NCBI GenBank assembly: GCA_937864115.1
Contig: CALMII010000031.1
Coordinates: 1-60,463, forward strand
From: an uncultured Steroidobacter sp.
GTDB taxonomy: Bacteria; Pseudomonadota; Gammaproteobacteria; Steroidobacterales; Steroidobacteraceae
DNA: 60,463 nucleotides
Reading direction: 5' to 3'
Shown here in pieces: positions 8,159 through 15,846 of this stretch. The notes beneath the pieces were generated by a model. The model was not told where the DNA came from. It saw nothing but the letters and a program-made list of their open reading frames with translations, and did no database searches. The translations under genes were made by a program, and so were the position numbers. Position 1 is the first letter of the stretch. Each line of letters begins with the position of its first letter.

Positions 8159-8746
8159 ATGTCCGACTATTTTGTTTTGCGCGCGATTCCCTCGATTGAA
8201 CAGAAATCGGTGCAGGGATACATGGAAATCGAGGACTGGGACGATGTAGAGGGTTTTGACGACTGGGGGCGCGGGACGCGAGCGCAGATGCGACCGTCAG
8301 GCCTGGTCGAGATCAAGGCCGTGCCGTACAAGGGATATGCAGGGAAGCCCGACGATTTTCAGGACGCGAGCGTTCCGTTGATGTCGAAGCGCCTCAAGCA
8401 GGCCATCGAGTCGGCGGGCGTCGACAACGTCGATTTCCTTCCGGTCACGCTACGCAATACATCGAGCGGCGAGGCTTACGAGTACTTTGCATTCAACCTG
8501 ATCGGGCTGGTGTCAGCGGCTGATCGGGCGAAGTCTACGATGGCGAGTCACGACGGCGACTTTCTCGGCGACACTCAGATACATGGGCTGGCCATCAAAG
8601 ACTCGCTGGCGAAGGACGTACTCATGTTCAGACTCGCGGAAAAATTTTCCGTCGTGATGATTCACCGTACGGTCAAGGAGGCGATCGAGAATGCGGGGAT
8701 CGACACGATGAAATTCGTGAAGCCGGAAGACTTCATGGCGATTTGA
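8159..8746 (+). CDS. Predicted immunity protein, Imm11 (DUF1629) type
   Basis: This 195-residue cytosolic protein would protect the producer from the AHH nuclease encoded 18 bases upstream. The central segment (VPLMSKRLKQAIESAGVDN, then DFLPVTLRN, then YEYFAFNLIGLVSAADRAKS) matches the Imm11/DUF1629 pattern as I know it. A C-terminal LFRLAEKFSVVMIHRTVKEA with a helix repeating the AIENAGID motif completes the fold. Immunity function follows from gene order and family. The 3' end overlaps by 14 bases the end of the convergent small gene. Confidence 0.8.
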   Translation: MSDYFVLRAIPSIEQKSVQGYMEIEDWDDVEGFDDWGRGTRAQMRPSGLVEIKAVPYKGYAGKPDDFQDASVPLMSKRLKQAIESAGVDNVDFLPVTLRNTSSGEAYEYFAFNLIGLVSAADRAKSTMASHDGDFLGDTQIHGLAIKDSLAKDVLMFRLAEKFSVVMIHRTVKEAIENAGIDTMKFVKPEDFMAI

Positions 8747-9002
8747 GCCGGCGGACACCGTCCCTGCCACAACTGCTTCGACGTGGGTTGGGACTGGCAA
8801 GATGGCCTGGCAGAGGAAAGGGACTTCCCGGCTCCCATCGAGATTGATTTCGATCCGCTTCGCGGATACACCCGGCCCAGTCGGCAGGATCGTAAAAAAC
8901 CATTCCCTCGATCTGCCGCTGTTCGACGGCGGCCTTGACTGCTTCGTCGACGATGATGGCATCGACGCTCACGCCGTGGCAGGCCATCACGAAGTGCGGC
9001 AT
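8733..9002 (-). CDS. Small hypothetical protein of the DUF4150 operon
   Basis: This 89-residue protein starts at ATG 9002, 29 bases after the DUF4150 gene, with AGGA four bases upstream. The first 60 residues (MPHFVMACHGVSVDAIIVD, then a helical EAVKAAVEQRQIEGMVFYDP) look like a small folded domain. The last 25 are Pro/Arg-rich and partly antisense to the immunity gene, so the original C-terminus may have been lost when the effector pair was inserted. I do not recognise the family. Last gene of the leftward T6SS accessory operon. Confidence 0.5.
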   Translation of the reverse strand: MPHFVMACHGVSVDAIIVDEAVKAAVEQRQIEGMVFYDPADWAGCIREADRNQSRWEPGSPFPLPGHLASPNPRRSSCGRDGVRRLKSP

Positions 9003-9031
9003 CGCTCGCTTCCTTGCGCCGGACTCTCCGT

Positions 9032-9412
9032 TCAGCCCATGCCGTTCTTTTCGTTGTGAAACAGCGGATCTGCCAGCCGGCAGACGTTCTTGCCTTCGAA
9101 CTTCACGTCGAACGAATACATCATGTATTCGCAAGCGCCCTTGATCTTGTTGCTCATCACGCCCATCGCCGAACCCGCTTCGTCGCCGGTCGACATCATG
9201 TACTTGGCGCCTTTGGTCATGGGCATCTGGCCATCGGTCTTCACCGATGTCGGGCCGGAAGATGTGTTCGACGACATGCCGATGTTCGGATAGGGAATCG
9301 GCACCGGACCGCCGGGCGTCGGTGTCTTGCAGACATCGGGGAAGATGGGGCTCTGGCCGCCGCTGCCCTTGTGAGCGACGCCGCGAAGATTGGCGAACAC
9401 CGTTCCCGGCAT
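9032..9412 (-). CDS. PAAR-like tip protein (DUF4150)
   Basis: This 126-residue protein is of the DUF4150/Tox-PAAR-like family, predicted to cap the VgrG spike and link effectors to it. Family marks are FPDVCKTPTPGGPVPIPYPN at about 25-44, then IGMSSNTSSGP and a Gly/Met-rich KGAKYMMSTGDEAGS near 68-82. CEYMMYSFDVKFEGKNVCR with two Cys and a final RLADPLFHNEKN complete the domain. It is the bare domain with no fused toxin, so it would work with separate cargo. GGAG lies 8 bases before the ATG; it follows the ketoacyl-synthase-like gene by 18 bases in the same operon. Confidence 0.9.
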   Translation of the reverse strand: MPGTVFANLRGVAHKGSGGQSPIFPDVCKTPTPGGPVPIPYPNIGMSSNTSSGPTSVKTDGQMPMTKGAKYMMSTGDEAGSAMGVMSNKIKGACEYMMYSFDVKFEGKNVCRLADPLFHNEKNGMG

Positions 9413-9430
9413 GTCTGCGTCTCCAGTCGG

Positions 9431-10459
9431 TCAGGGTGAAACAGAGAGTAACGCACAGGCGCGTGGATCGTAATCCGACGCGGCCCACACCAGCGCGGGT
9501 CCGGCGCGACTTGTGTCACGCAATGCCACTGTCGCAATGGCTGACAGTATTGCGCCCGTGGCAGCGCCGGCATCGCCGTACTTGTCGGCGGGATGTTCCA
9601 GTGCCATGTCCGGCGCAAAAAAGTCGCGATGACGCAGTTGCGCTACGCCCCATAGCTTGGCCTCGAATCCTTCGCCGTTGAATCCGGCGAAGGTCACGCC
9701 GACGGGCGGTATCGATGCAGGCAGGCGACCGCGCAGCACGTTGAGCGCTTCCGCCAGTCCTTCGCCGCGCGCTGGCGCGGATCCGTAGCGGTGCCCCGGA
9801 TCGTCGAAATTTGCGACTGCGTCGATGCGGATGCCGGTATCAGAGCTTGCGACGACCAGGAAGGCCGCACCTTCGCCTGGAATGAAACCATCCATGATCC
9901 GCGGGCCGAGCACGCGGCCTTCATCGCTCAACGCGCTCAGCAATCGCAGATCCAGAAACGAATCGACGCCTCCGACGATCACGGGCGATGACGCATCTTC
10001 CTGCAGGGCATTCACCGCCGCTTCGAGCGCCAGCAGCGCCGCAGCACGTCCTTGGGGGATTACGATGCTACGCGCGACATCGATCGGTAACCCGCTGAGC
10101 GTCTGCAGATACTGCGGGAAGTGCCGCAGCCAGGGCGCCTCGGCAGGAGTGAGTCGGGGAGCGCCGAGGAACAGTCTCATCGGTGCCGATGTGTCGACGG
10201 AGAGTCCTTGCAAGGCAGGTGTTGCCAGCCGCAGCATGCGCCGCGCGCGCGTGGGCAGGGGCAGACGGCTGATATCCGGAGTGAGTTGACCGAGCGCATC
10301 TTCCGGCACCAAACCCATCTGAATGGGATCGAAGCGCCCGTCCATTACGCCCGAGTTGACGATGCGCGCAATGCCCGCCCGTGCCGATGCCCACGCCTGC
10401 TGGCTGCCGCGACCGATCGCGCACAGGACATTGCTCGACTGGATGACGATGGAGCTCAT
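9431..10459 (-). CDS. Ketoacyl-synthase-like (thiolase-fold) T6SS-associated protein, probably inactive
   Basis: This 342-residue protein has the thiolase-fold layout of beta-ketoacyl synthases. It begins MSSIVIQSSNVLCAIGRG, has IVGGVDSFLDLRLLSAL and DGFIPGEGAAFLVVAS in the middle, and GDAGAATGAILSAIATVAL near the C-terminus. The usual nucleophile Cys appears replaced in IPQGRAAALLALEAA, and both catalytic His positions (HGTGT and GHxxGAAG equivalents) read AGFNGEG and GDAGAATG. By eye it has lost the triad. Genes of this type recur beside DUF2169 and DUF4150 in T6SS loci, suggesting a structural or chaperone role. Its ATG overlaps the DUF2169 stop by 4 bases; the start is fixed by this junction. 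Confidence 0.8.
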   Translation of the reverse strand: MSSIVIQSSNVLCAIGRGSQQAWASARAGIARIVNSGVMDGRFDPIQMGLVPEDALGQLTPDISRLPLPTRARRMLRLATPALQGLSVDTSAPMRLFLGAPRLTPAEAPWLRHFPQYLQTLSGLPIDVARSIVIPQGRAAALLALEAAVNALQEDASSPVIVGGVDSFLDLRLLSALSDEGRVLGPRIMDGFIPGEGAAFLVVASSDTGIRIDAVANFDDPGHRYGSAPARGEGLAEALNVLRGRLPASIPPVGVTFAGFNGEGFEAKLWGVAQLRHRDFFAPDMALEHPADKYGDAGAATGAILSAIATVALRDTSRAGPALVWAASDYDPRACALLSVSP

Positions 10460-11460
10460 GCGCGTGACCGGCTCGCCAGGGCGAGCGTGATCTTCTCGAC
10501 TTTCAGCACGTTGCGATCGCAGGACAGGGCGCTGCGCCAGGTCATGCACAGACGATTGGCATCGGGCTCGATGAGCAGCGTTTCGAGATTGGCGGGCGGG
10601 CGTTGCGGCGCGCCAGCCACGTCGATCGTCACATCCAGCGGCGAAGCCGGCACGTTGAATGAGATCGGGCCATCGGGCGTGCAGCCATCTACGTCGATGC
10701 GTTCGCCGCCCTGCAGGAATCGGTCGAACGCGAACTCCGGCGCGGCGCACTGCAGAAAGCGGGGATCGAAATCCGCGGGCAGATAAGGCGCGCGCGTGCG
10801 CTGCCAGTTCGCGTCATAGGTGCCCGCGAAAGCGCGGCGCGGCAGCCAGGATGCCGACGTGGGCGCGAAGCAGGCTGGATTCGCAGCCTGGCCGAGCTTC
10901 TGCAGCGGCGCCGCGGGATCGTCGAGATTCGGCACCGGCTGCTGTTTCATTTCGCTGCCCGTGCGCTCGCCCGCGAATCCGCAGCCGACCGGATTGCGCT
11001 CTTCGGCGAGCGTGCGATCGGATAGCCGGTGAAAGCCGCCGAAGGCGCGTTCCCACACCAGCGGCATCGATTCGAAAGGCACGGGCGCGGTTGGCGTGCC
11101 ATCGGACTGCCATGTGCGATCGCCGCTGACGAGGATCTGTTTGCGCCGCTCGGCCACCGTCATGGAAATGTGCATGCGCTGCAGGCGACGTCCTTCGGGC
11201 GCATGTGCGTGACCGACGAGCAGCACGTCCGTGCCGGGCTTGCCGATGTGCAATTCCGACACCGCACGCAGGCTGGAGAGTGCAGGATCGCCGTAGTACT
11301 CATCCGCCATCGTCACCGGCACTTGTTCAGGCGCGAGCGACAAGCTCGGGCGCAGCATGAGCGTGGCCTTGATGACGACATGGAGCGTGTCGATGCCGGC
11401 CCTGTCGGGCAGGACCGCGATGCTGGCTTTGAAGGGCGTGCGGTTGTCGAGCTGCAGCAT
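10456..11460 (-). CDS. DUF2169 T6SS adaptor/chaperone-like protein
   Basis: This 334-residue cytosolic protein has the DUF2169 layout: MLQLDNRTPFKASIAVLPDR at the start, then DEYYGDPALSSLRAVSELHIGKP and VLLVGHAHAPEG. The family core WERAFGGFH with ERNPVGCGF is followed by LPNLDDP-like and LPRRAFAGTYDANWQ segments. A DUF2169 protein of Agrobacterium is reported to be an adaptor needed to load a nuclease effector on VgrG/PAAR. A similar role here fits the neighbouring DUF4150 gene and the AHH nuclease. It starts 3 bases after the HEAT-repeat gene and overlaps the next gene by 4 bases, implying translational coupling. Confidence 0.88.
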   Translation of the reverse strand: MLQLDNRTPFKASIAVLPDRAGIDTLHVVIKATLMLRPSLSLAPEQVPVTMADEYYGDPALSSLRAVSELHIGKPGTDVLLVGHAHAPEGRRLQRMHISMTVAERRKQILVSGDRTWQSDGTPTAPVPFESMPLVWERAFGGFHRLSDRTLAEERNPVGCGFAGERTGSEMKQQPVPNLDDPAAPLQKLGQAANPACFAPTSASWLPRRAFAGTYDANWQRTRAPYLPADFDPRFLQCAAPEFAFDRFLQGGERIDVDGCTPDGPISFNVPASPLDVTIDVAGAPQRPPANLETLLIEPDANRLCMTWRSALSCDRNVLKVEKITLALASRSRA

Positions 11461-11463
11461 GAC

Positions 11464-12756
11464 TCAGCGCGCTCCCGCCAGCGCGCTGCGTCCGCGCGCC
11501 ATCATGATCCGCTGGCGCGCAGCGAAGGAGCGGGTCTCGACGTCGTAGGCGCCCTGTGTTTTCGCGGCGAGATTCAATACCAGGTCGGGACGCCGCAGCA
11601 TCGGTCCCGTTTCGATGGCACCCAGCAGGGCTTCGACTGACGCAGGCTGGCCGCGGATGTAGCGCACGTCGGGCTGGAAGGACGCCTGATGCTGTTCCCA
11701 GTGACGGCGCACGGCATCCGCATCGGGCAGCGGCCAGAGCGATTCCTGTGCGGGCACCAGATCGGCTTCCAGATCGTCGGCTTCGAACGCCGGCGTCTCG
11801 GCAGGCGTTTCGGCGGCGGCGAGATGATCGCGAGCGAGATCGGCGCCGGTGATGTGGCAATACGCCTCGGCGGCGCTGCGCGCGAGCTTCTCGTGCTTCA
11901 TTCCCTGCAGGCACAACTCGACGGCGTGACGCGTACCGACGTGCCCGAGCGCCCAGAGCGCCTGCGCCTGCAATTGCGGCACGCGCAGCGAGGAGTGAAT
12001 CAGCGCGTGATGTTCCGCGCCGCCCAGCATCGCGATCAGGCGCAATACGGGAGCCAGCTCCGCGTTCGCATTGCCGACCGCATCGATCGCCGCCGTCCAG
12101 GCCGCCGGCACATTGCGGGCGATGCCGGCTTCGATCGCCGTCAGCCGCGCCTGCGGATGTTTCGTTCTCAGTCCCGCGCCGACCCACTCGTCGAGATGTT
12201 CGCTCGCCGCGAAGCGAACGGCACGCAATGCGGCGATCTGCATTCCAGCTTCGCCGGCGGCGAAGGCGGCGGCCAGCTCCGGACCGGGCCGTGCGCTGCG
12301 TGCCGTCTTGATGCGGCAGAGCGTTGCTTGATGCGCGGGCGACAGGCCCGCAAGCAGGCCCGCGGTCGAACTGAGTACCTGGCTGGATCCGGTCGTCTCC
12401 AGTCCGCGCGCCATGGCCGCGAGCTTCGGAGCGTCGGCATCTGTCAGGGCTTCGCTCAGGACATTGACCACATCCGCGGAACCGCGCGATGCAAGCAACG
12501 CCGTGGCGACCGTGATGCGCCGTGGATCGTCGGACGCGAGATGCGGCCGACAGAAATCGATGAGACCGTCGCCGAGAACGTGAACGCCCGCGAGTGCGCC
12601 GTGCAGTCGATCCTCCGTCCAGCTCCAGACTTCATCGAGATTGCGGGTGAGGCTGGTGAGTTCGGCTTCCCAGCGCTGCCACAGGAACGTGGCCTCATCG
12701 AAACTTTCTTCGATGAGATCGGGCAGAGGCGAGCGGGCGGAGGACGCCGATGACAT
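11464..12756 (-). CDS. HEAT-repeat protein, T6SS-associated (TIGR02270-like)
   Basis: This 430-residue, almost wholly alpha-helical protein resembles the TIGR02270 family found in T6SS loci. It starts with DLIEESFDEATFLWQRWEAEL and continues with a string of HEAT-like helices such as MQIAALRAVRFAASE, HPQARLTAIEAGIARN and PQLQAQALWALGHVG. It ends in a segment with SFQPDVRYIRGQP and ARQRIMMARGRSALAGAR. It probably acts as a binding scaffold in the accessory operon; no catalytic motif is seen. The start at ATG 12756 gives the family N-terminus; longer upstream reading would overlap the DUF6484 gene. Confidence 0.83.
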   Translation of the reverse strand: MSSASSARSPLPDLIEESFDEATFLWQRWEAELTSLTRNLDEVWSWTEDRLHGALAGVHVLGDGLIDFCRPHLASDDPRRITVATALLASRGSADVVNVLSEALTDADAPKLAAMARGLETTGSSQVLSSTAGLLAGLSPAHQATLCRIKTARSARPGPELAAAFAAGEAGMQIAALRAVRFAASEHLDEWVGAGLRTKHPQARLTAIEAGIARNVPAAWTAAIDAVGNANAELAPVLRLIAMLGGAEHHALIHSSLRVPQLQAQALWALGHVGTRHAVELCLQGMKHEKLARSAAEAYCHITGADLARDHLAAAETPAETPAFEADDLEADLVPAQESLWPLPDADAVRRHWEQHQASFQPDVRYIRGQPASVEALLGAIETGPMLRRPDLVLNLAAKTQGAYDVETRSFAARQRIMMARGRSALAGAR

Positions 12757-12775
12757 GCGGGCGACGATGCGTGGT

Positions 12776-13318
12776 TCAGTTGATCTGAACCTGGCCGCCC
12801 TTGATGCGGTTCGTTCCTTCGGAATGCGTTTCGACGTAGGTGCCGCGGATGACGATGCGGCCGTTGCGACGCAGGGTGACGGAGGCCTGTCCGCACTGGA
12901 GCACGATCTCGTCCTGGCCGACCACACGCACGCGTTTGCCGTCGACATCGGCTTCGACGACCGTCGCCTGTGCCGAATCCGGCGACGGCGCCTGGATGAG
13001 TCCGACGATGATCGGCAGCAGCGGATCGCCGTTCTCGAACACCAGGACCGCGGGTTGCCGGCGCGTGATGGCAGATTCGATGGCGCAGGCTTCGAGTGCG
13101 ATACCCAGACGGGCCGGATGCGTGCCGTGCGGCGAGCCGGGAAAATCGACCATCACAGTGGCGTCTTTCTCACTCTCGCTGCTGGCCGCGACGATCCAGC
13201 CGAGCGTCGTCGGCATCGAAGCGACGGGGACCGGCGCAGGGACAGCTTGCGGCGCGCTGTTGTTCTCGCGGCGACGCTCGGGAAACAGAGCCGCCACCTT
13301 CGTCCCTTTCTTACGCAT
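12776..13318 (-). CDS. DUF6484 T6SS-associated protein
   Basis: This 180-residue protein has a basic N-terminus, a beta-rich core (GWIVAASSESEKDATVMVDF, PAVLVFENGDPLLPIIVGLI) and a C-terminal tail typical of DUF6484. The tail reads VTLRRNGRIVIRGTYVETHS then GTNRIKGGQVQIN. The tail resembles a single gp5/VgrG needle rung, so it may cap or copy a needle end (inference). It is the first gene of the leftward operon, divergent from the FHA gene across 293 bases. Confidence 0.82.
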   Translation of the reverse strand: MRKKGTKVAALFPERRRENNSAPQAVPAPVPVASMPTTLGWIVAASSESEKDATVMVDFPGSPHGTHPARLGIALEACAIESAITRRQPAVLVFENGDPLLPIIVGLIQAPSPDSAQATVVEADVDGKRVRVVGQDEIVLQCGQASVTLRRNGRIVIRGTYVETHSEGTNRIKGGQVQIN

Positions 13319-13611
13319 GAATATCCCCGCTCAATGTCTCGCTCGATTCAATACTACGGTTGCGTGAACGGTCAAGGCACCGTTTGGCCATTCCGCGGTG
13401 TCGACGGATCTGCCGGTTCGACGCGACGCGACTGCCTTCGCGCGCGAAGTCCCCGAAGTGTGATCTGGCGCGCGCCTCACGGCCCATTCGAGCGGAAGTC
13501 TGGTCTATCATCCGACCCCTTGTCCCATCGACCGTTGCGATCAATGCAAGCAGGACGGTACAGTCCTCGGATTGGTCTGCAGGTGATTGTTTTCCGAAGA
13601 TAATCCAACCG
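13319..13611. promoter_or_regulatory. Divergent intergenic region between the accessory and structural T6SS operons
   Basis: These 293 bases separate the starts of the DUF6484 (leftward) and FHA (rightward) genes, so both operon promoters should lie here. TATCAT near 13506 resembles a -10 box for the FHA side, but I see no convincing -35, no -24/-12 sigma-54 site and no clear operator. No plausible gene is present. Confidence 0.4.
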
Positions 13612-15279
13612 ATGCTCCTGACACTCGAAGTCATCAGTCCGAACGGCGATCTGCTGGGAAGCAATCGCCGCAAGACCGTGGGACCGGAGGGTGCGCAGAT
13701 CGGGCGTTCCAAGGAGAGCGACTGGGTCATCAACGACCAGTACATCTCGCGCATTCACGCCCGGGTTCGCTGCGTGAACGGCGCGTTCTATCTCGAAGGA
13801 CTCGGTCGCAACCCGCTTGCGATCAACGATCCCGAATCGACCATCGCCAACAACGAGCCGCACCTGCTGCGCAACGGCGATCGTTTCTTCCTCGATCAGT
13901 ACGAGATCAGGGCCACGGTGTCGAGCGGTGCGGCGGCCGCGACGCCGACGATTCCCGACGATCCCTTTGCCCCGGTCTCCGCTGCGTCGTCCGCGAAGTC
14001 GGCCGTACCGAACAGCTGGGGCAACGATGGTCTCGACCTGGGCATTGCCGACGGCACCCACGAAGACGCATCGAACCTCGATCCGCTGGCTGCCTTGGGT
14101 GGCCCGGCAGCGAAACCGCAGGCACCGCCGATTCCCGTCAATCTGAATCAGCGGTCGATCCTCGAAGACAACTTCACGGCGCCGACGCCGATCGTGCAGT
14201 CGGCGCCCATACCCGCGCCGCGCCCGGGCGGCGGCAGAATTCCCGAGAGCTGGGAGCATTCGTCCGGGTTCACGCAGATGGGACAACAGCCGCCGGCCGC
14301 GGCGGCACCGCCGGTGCGTCGGCCCGTTCCGCCGACGCCGGCGCGGCCGGCGGTTGCACCGTCACCGGCGGAGTCGTCACGCACGAAGGCGCTGCGCGAC
14401 GATTCCATTCCGGATACCTGGGAAAAATCACGCACCCGGATCGAAACGCCGGCGGCTCCGCCGCCTGCGAAGACGGGCGGTCTCGGCGATCTGGTTCAGG
14501 ATGCCGCGGCACCCGAACGCTCGCCGGTCGAAACCGCACCACAGCCGCCGCGCACGATCCGTCGGCCCGCCGAAGCGCCTGCGGTTCCGCCGCCCGCCGC
14601 AACGATTGCCCAGACACAGCGCACTCCAGTGCTTCCGGCGCGACCGCCGGCCGATCCCGTCGCCGCAGGTTCGGGCAGTCTCGAACTGGAAGAAATCCTG
14701 CGCGCCGCCGGCGTTCCGGCCTCGCAGATGTCGCCGGAAATGGCGCGCGAACTCGGCCAGGTGCTGCGCATCGTCGTGCAGGGCCTGATGGAAGTGCTGC
14801 AATCGCGCGCCGAGATCAAGTCGCAGCTGCGCATGTCGATGACGCGCATGCAGCCGACCGAAAACAATCCGCTCAAGTTCTCCCCCAACGTCGAGGCGGC
14901 GCTGCATACGCTGCTGGTCGAACGCAATCGCGGTTACCTGCCGACGGTCCGCGCTTTCCAGGAAGCGCTGACCGACGTGCGCAATCACCAGATCGCGGTA
15001 TTGCAGGGCATTCGCACTGCCTTCAATTCCATGCTCGAACAGTTCGATCCGGAAAAGATCGATGCCGAACTCGAGAAACCCTCGAAGCGCGGCGGCCTGC
15101 TCAACATCGGCGGCAAGGGCGGCAAGTTTCGCGAACAGTACGTGGAGCAGTACGAGAGCATGACCCGCGATCCGGATGAAACTTTCAAGCGCCTGTTCGG
15201 CGAATTCTTCGCCCAGGCCTACGAAGAACAGATGGATCGCCTGAAGATGACCGGCCGCACCGTCGGCGACGGTCAATAG
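13612..15279 (+). CDS. tagH: T6SS FHA-domain protein (TagH/Fha)
   Basis: This 555-residue protein has an N-terminal FHA phosphothreonine-binding domain (about 1-100). It includes IGRSKESDWVIND, the FHA signature SRIHARV and a conserved N near LRNGDRFFLDQYEI. A long Pro/Ala-rich linker (about 105-360) contains three related motifs: VPNSWGND, IPESWEHS and IPDTWEKS. The C-terminal T6SS-specific helical domain (about 375-555) has RIVVQGLMEVLQSRAEIKSQ, NPLKFSPNVEAALHTLL and FGEFFAQAYEEQMDRL. FHA proteins of this type assemble or activate the machine, often after threonine phosphorylation. ATG 13612 is chosen because it opens directly on the first FHA strand; upstream codons lack family similarity and the ribosome site is weak. 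Confidence 0.93.
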   Translation: MLLTLEVISPNGDLLGSNRRKTVGPEGAQIGRSKESDWVINDQYISRIHARVRCVNGAFYLEGLGRNPLAINDPESTIANNEPHLLRNGDRFFLDQYEIRATVSSGAAAATPTIPDDPFAPVSAASSAKSAVPNSWGNDGLDLGIADGTHEDASNLDPLAALGGPAAKPQAPPIPVNLNQRSILEDNFTAPTPIVQSAPIPAPRPGGGRIPESWEHSSGFTQMGQQPPAAAAPPVRRPVPPTPARPAVAPSPAESSRTKALRDDSIPDTWEKSRTRIETPAAPPPAKTGGLGDLVQDAAAPERSPVETAPQPPRTIRRPAEAPAVPPPAATIAQTQRTPVLPARPPADPVAAGSGSLELEEILRAAGVPASQMSPEMARELGQVLRIVVQGLMEVLQSRAEIKSQLRMSMTRMQPTENNPLKFSPNVEAALHTLLVERNRGYLPTVRAFQEALTDVRNHQIAVLQGIRTAFNSMLEQFDPEKIDAELEKPSKRGGLLNIGGKGGKFREQYVEQYESMTRDPDETFKRLFGEFFAQAYEEQMDRLKMTGRTVGDGQ

Positions 15280-15315
15280 TCGATTCGCAACACAGCCAAG
15301 AACGCGGAGAGCGCC

Positions 15316-15801
15316 ATGAGATTGCGTTGGATTCCCTGGAGCCTGATCGCCATTGGCGCACTCGTCGGTGCAGGCTGCGGCTCCGCGCCGCCCAAGCCGG
15401 CCGTGGCCAAGGCGCAGATCACCGCTTCGGCCGACGTGAATCCGAACCAGGATGGCCGCGCCTCGCCGGTGCACGTACGCATTTTCCAGCTCAAGGAAGA
15501 CGGCGCCTTCATGGGCGCGGATTTCTGGGCGCTGGTCGACAAGGAACAGGAGACGCTCGCCGCCAGCGTGGTGCAGCGGCTGGAGTTCGACCTGTCCCCG
15601 GGCGAATCGAAGGAATTCGAACTGAAGATTTCTCCGGAGGCGCGCGTGCTCGGCGCGATGGCCGAATACGCCGACTATCGCAACGCGCAGTGGCGTGTGG
15701 TGGTGCAGGCGCCGAACAAGTCGCTGCTCGACCTCGTCAAGAAGGATCGCGTGTCCTTCGGCGTGGACAAGAACAAGGTGAGCATCACGGTCGGCGACTG
15801 A
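15316..15801 (+). CDS. tssJ: T6SS outer-membrane lipoprotein TssJ
   Basis: This 161-residue lipoprotein has a signal peptide ending in the lipobox VGAGC (lipidated Cys21). The mature part has the TssJ transthyretin-like fold marks: QITASADVNPNQDGRASPV, then VRIFQLK, FWALVDKE and VLGAMAEYADYRNAQWR. TssJ anchors the TssL-TssM trans-envelope complex to the outer membrane. It lies 36 bases after tagH and 45 before tssK. Confidence 0.94.
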   Translation: MRLRWIPWSLIAIGALVGAGCGSAPPKPAVAKAQITASADVNPNQDGRASPVHVRIFQLKEDGAFMGADFWALVDKEQETLAASVVQRLEFDLSPGESKEFELKISPEARVLGAMAEYADYRNAQWRVVVQAPNKSLLDLVKKDRVSFGVDKNKVSITVGD

Positions 15802-15846
15802 TCCGCCAGCTCCGCCACTTTCCCATTACCGCGACGCACATCCGAC

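Noticed and set aside
11689..12753. Long open frame antisense to the HEAT-repeat gene
   Set aside because: It reads as Arg/Gln/Asp-rich low-complexity sequence typical of a shadow in high-GC DNA, while the opposite strand encodes a coherent repeat protein.
13360..13611. N-terminal extension of the FHA protein
   Set aside because: The 84 upstream in-frame codons are Arg/Ser-rich and unlike any FHA protein, and the family fold begins right at ATG 13612.
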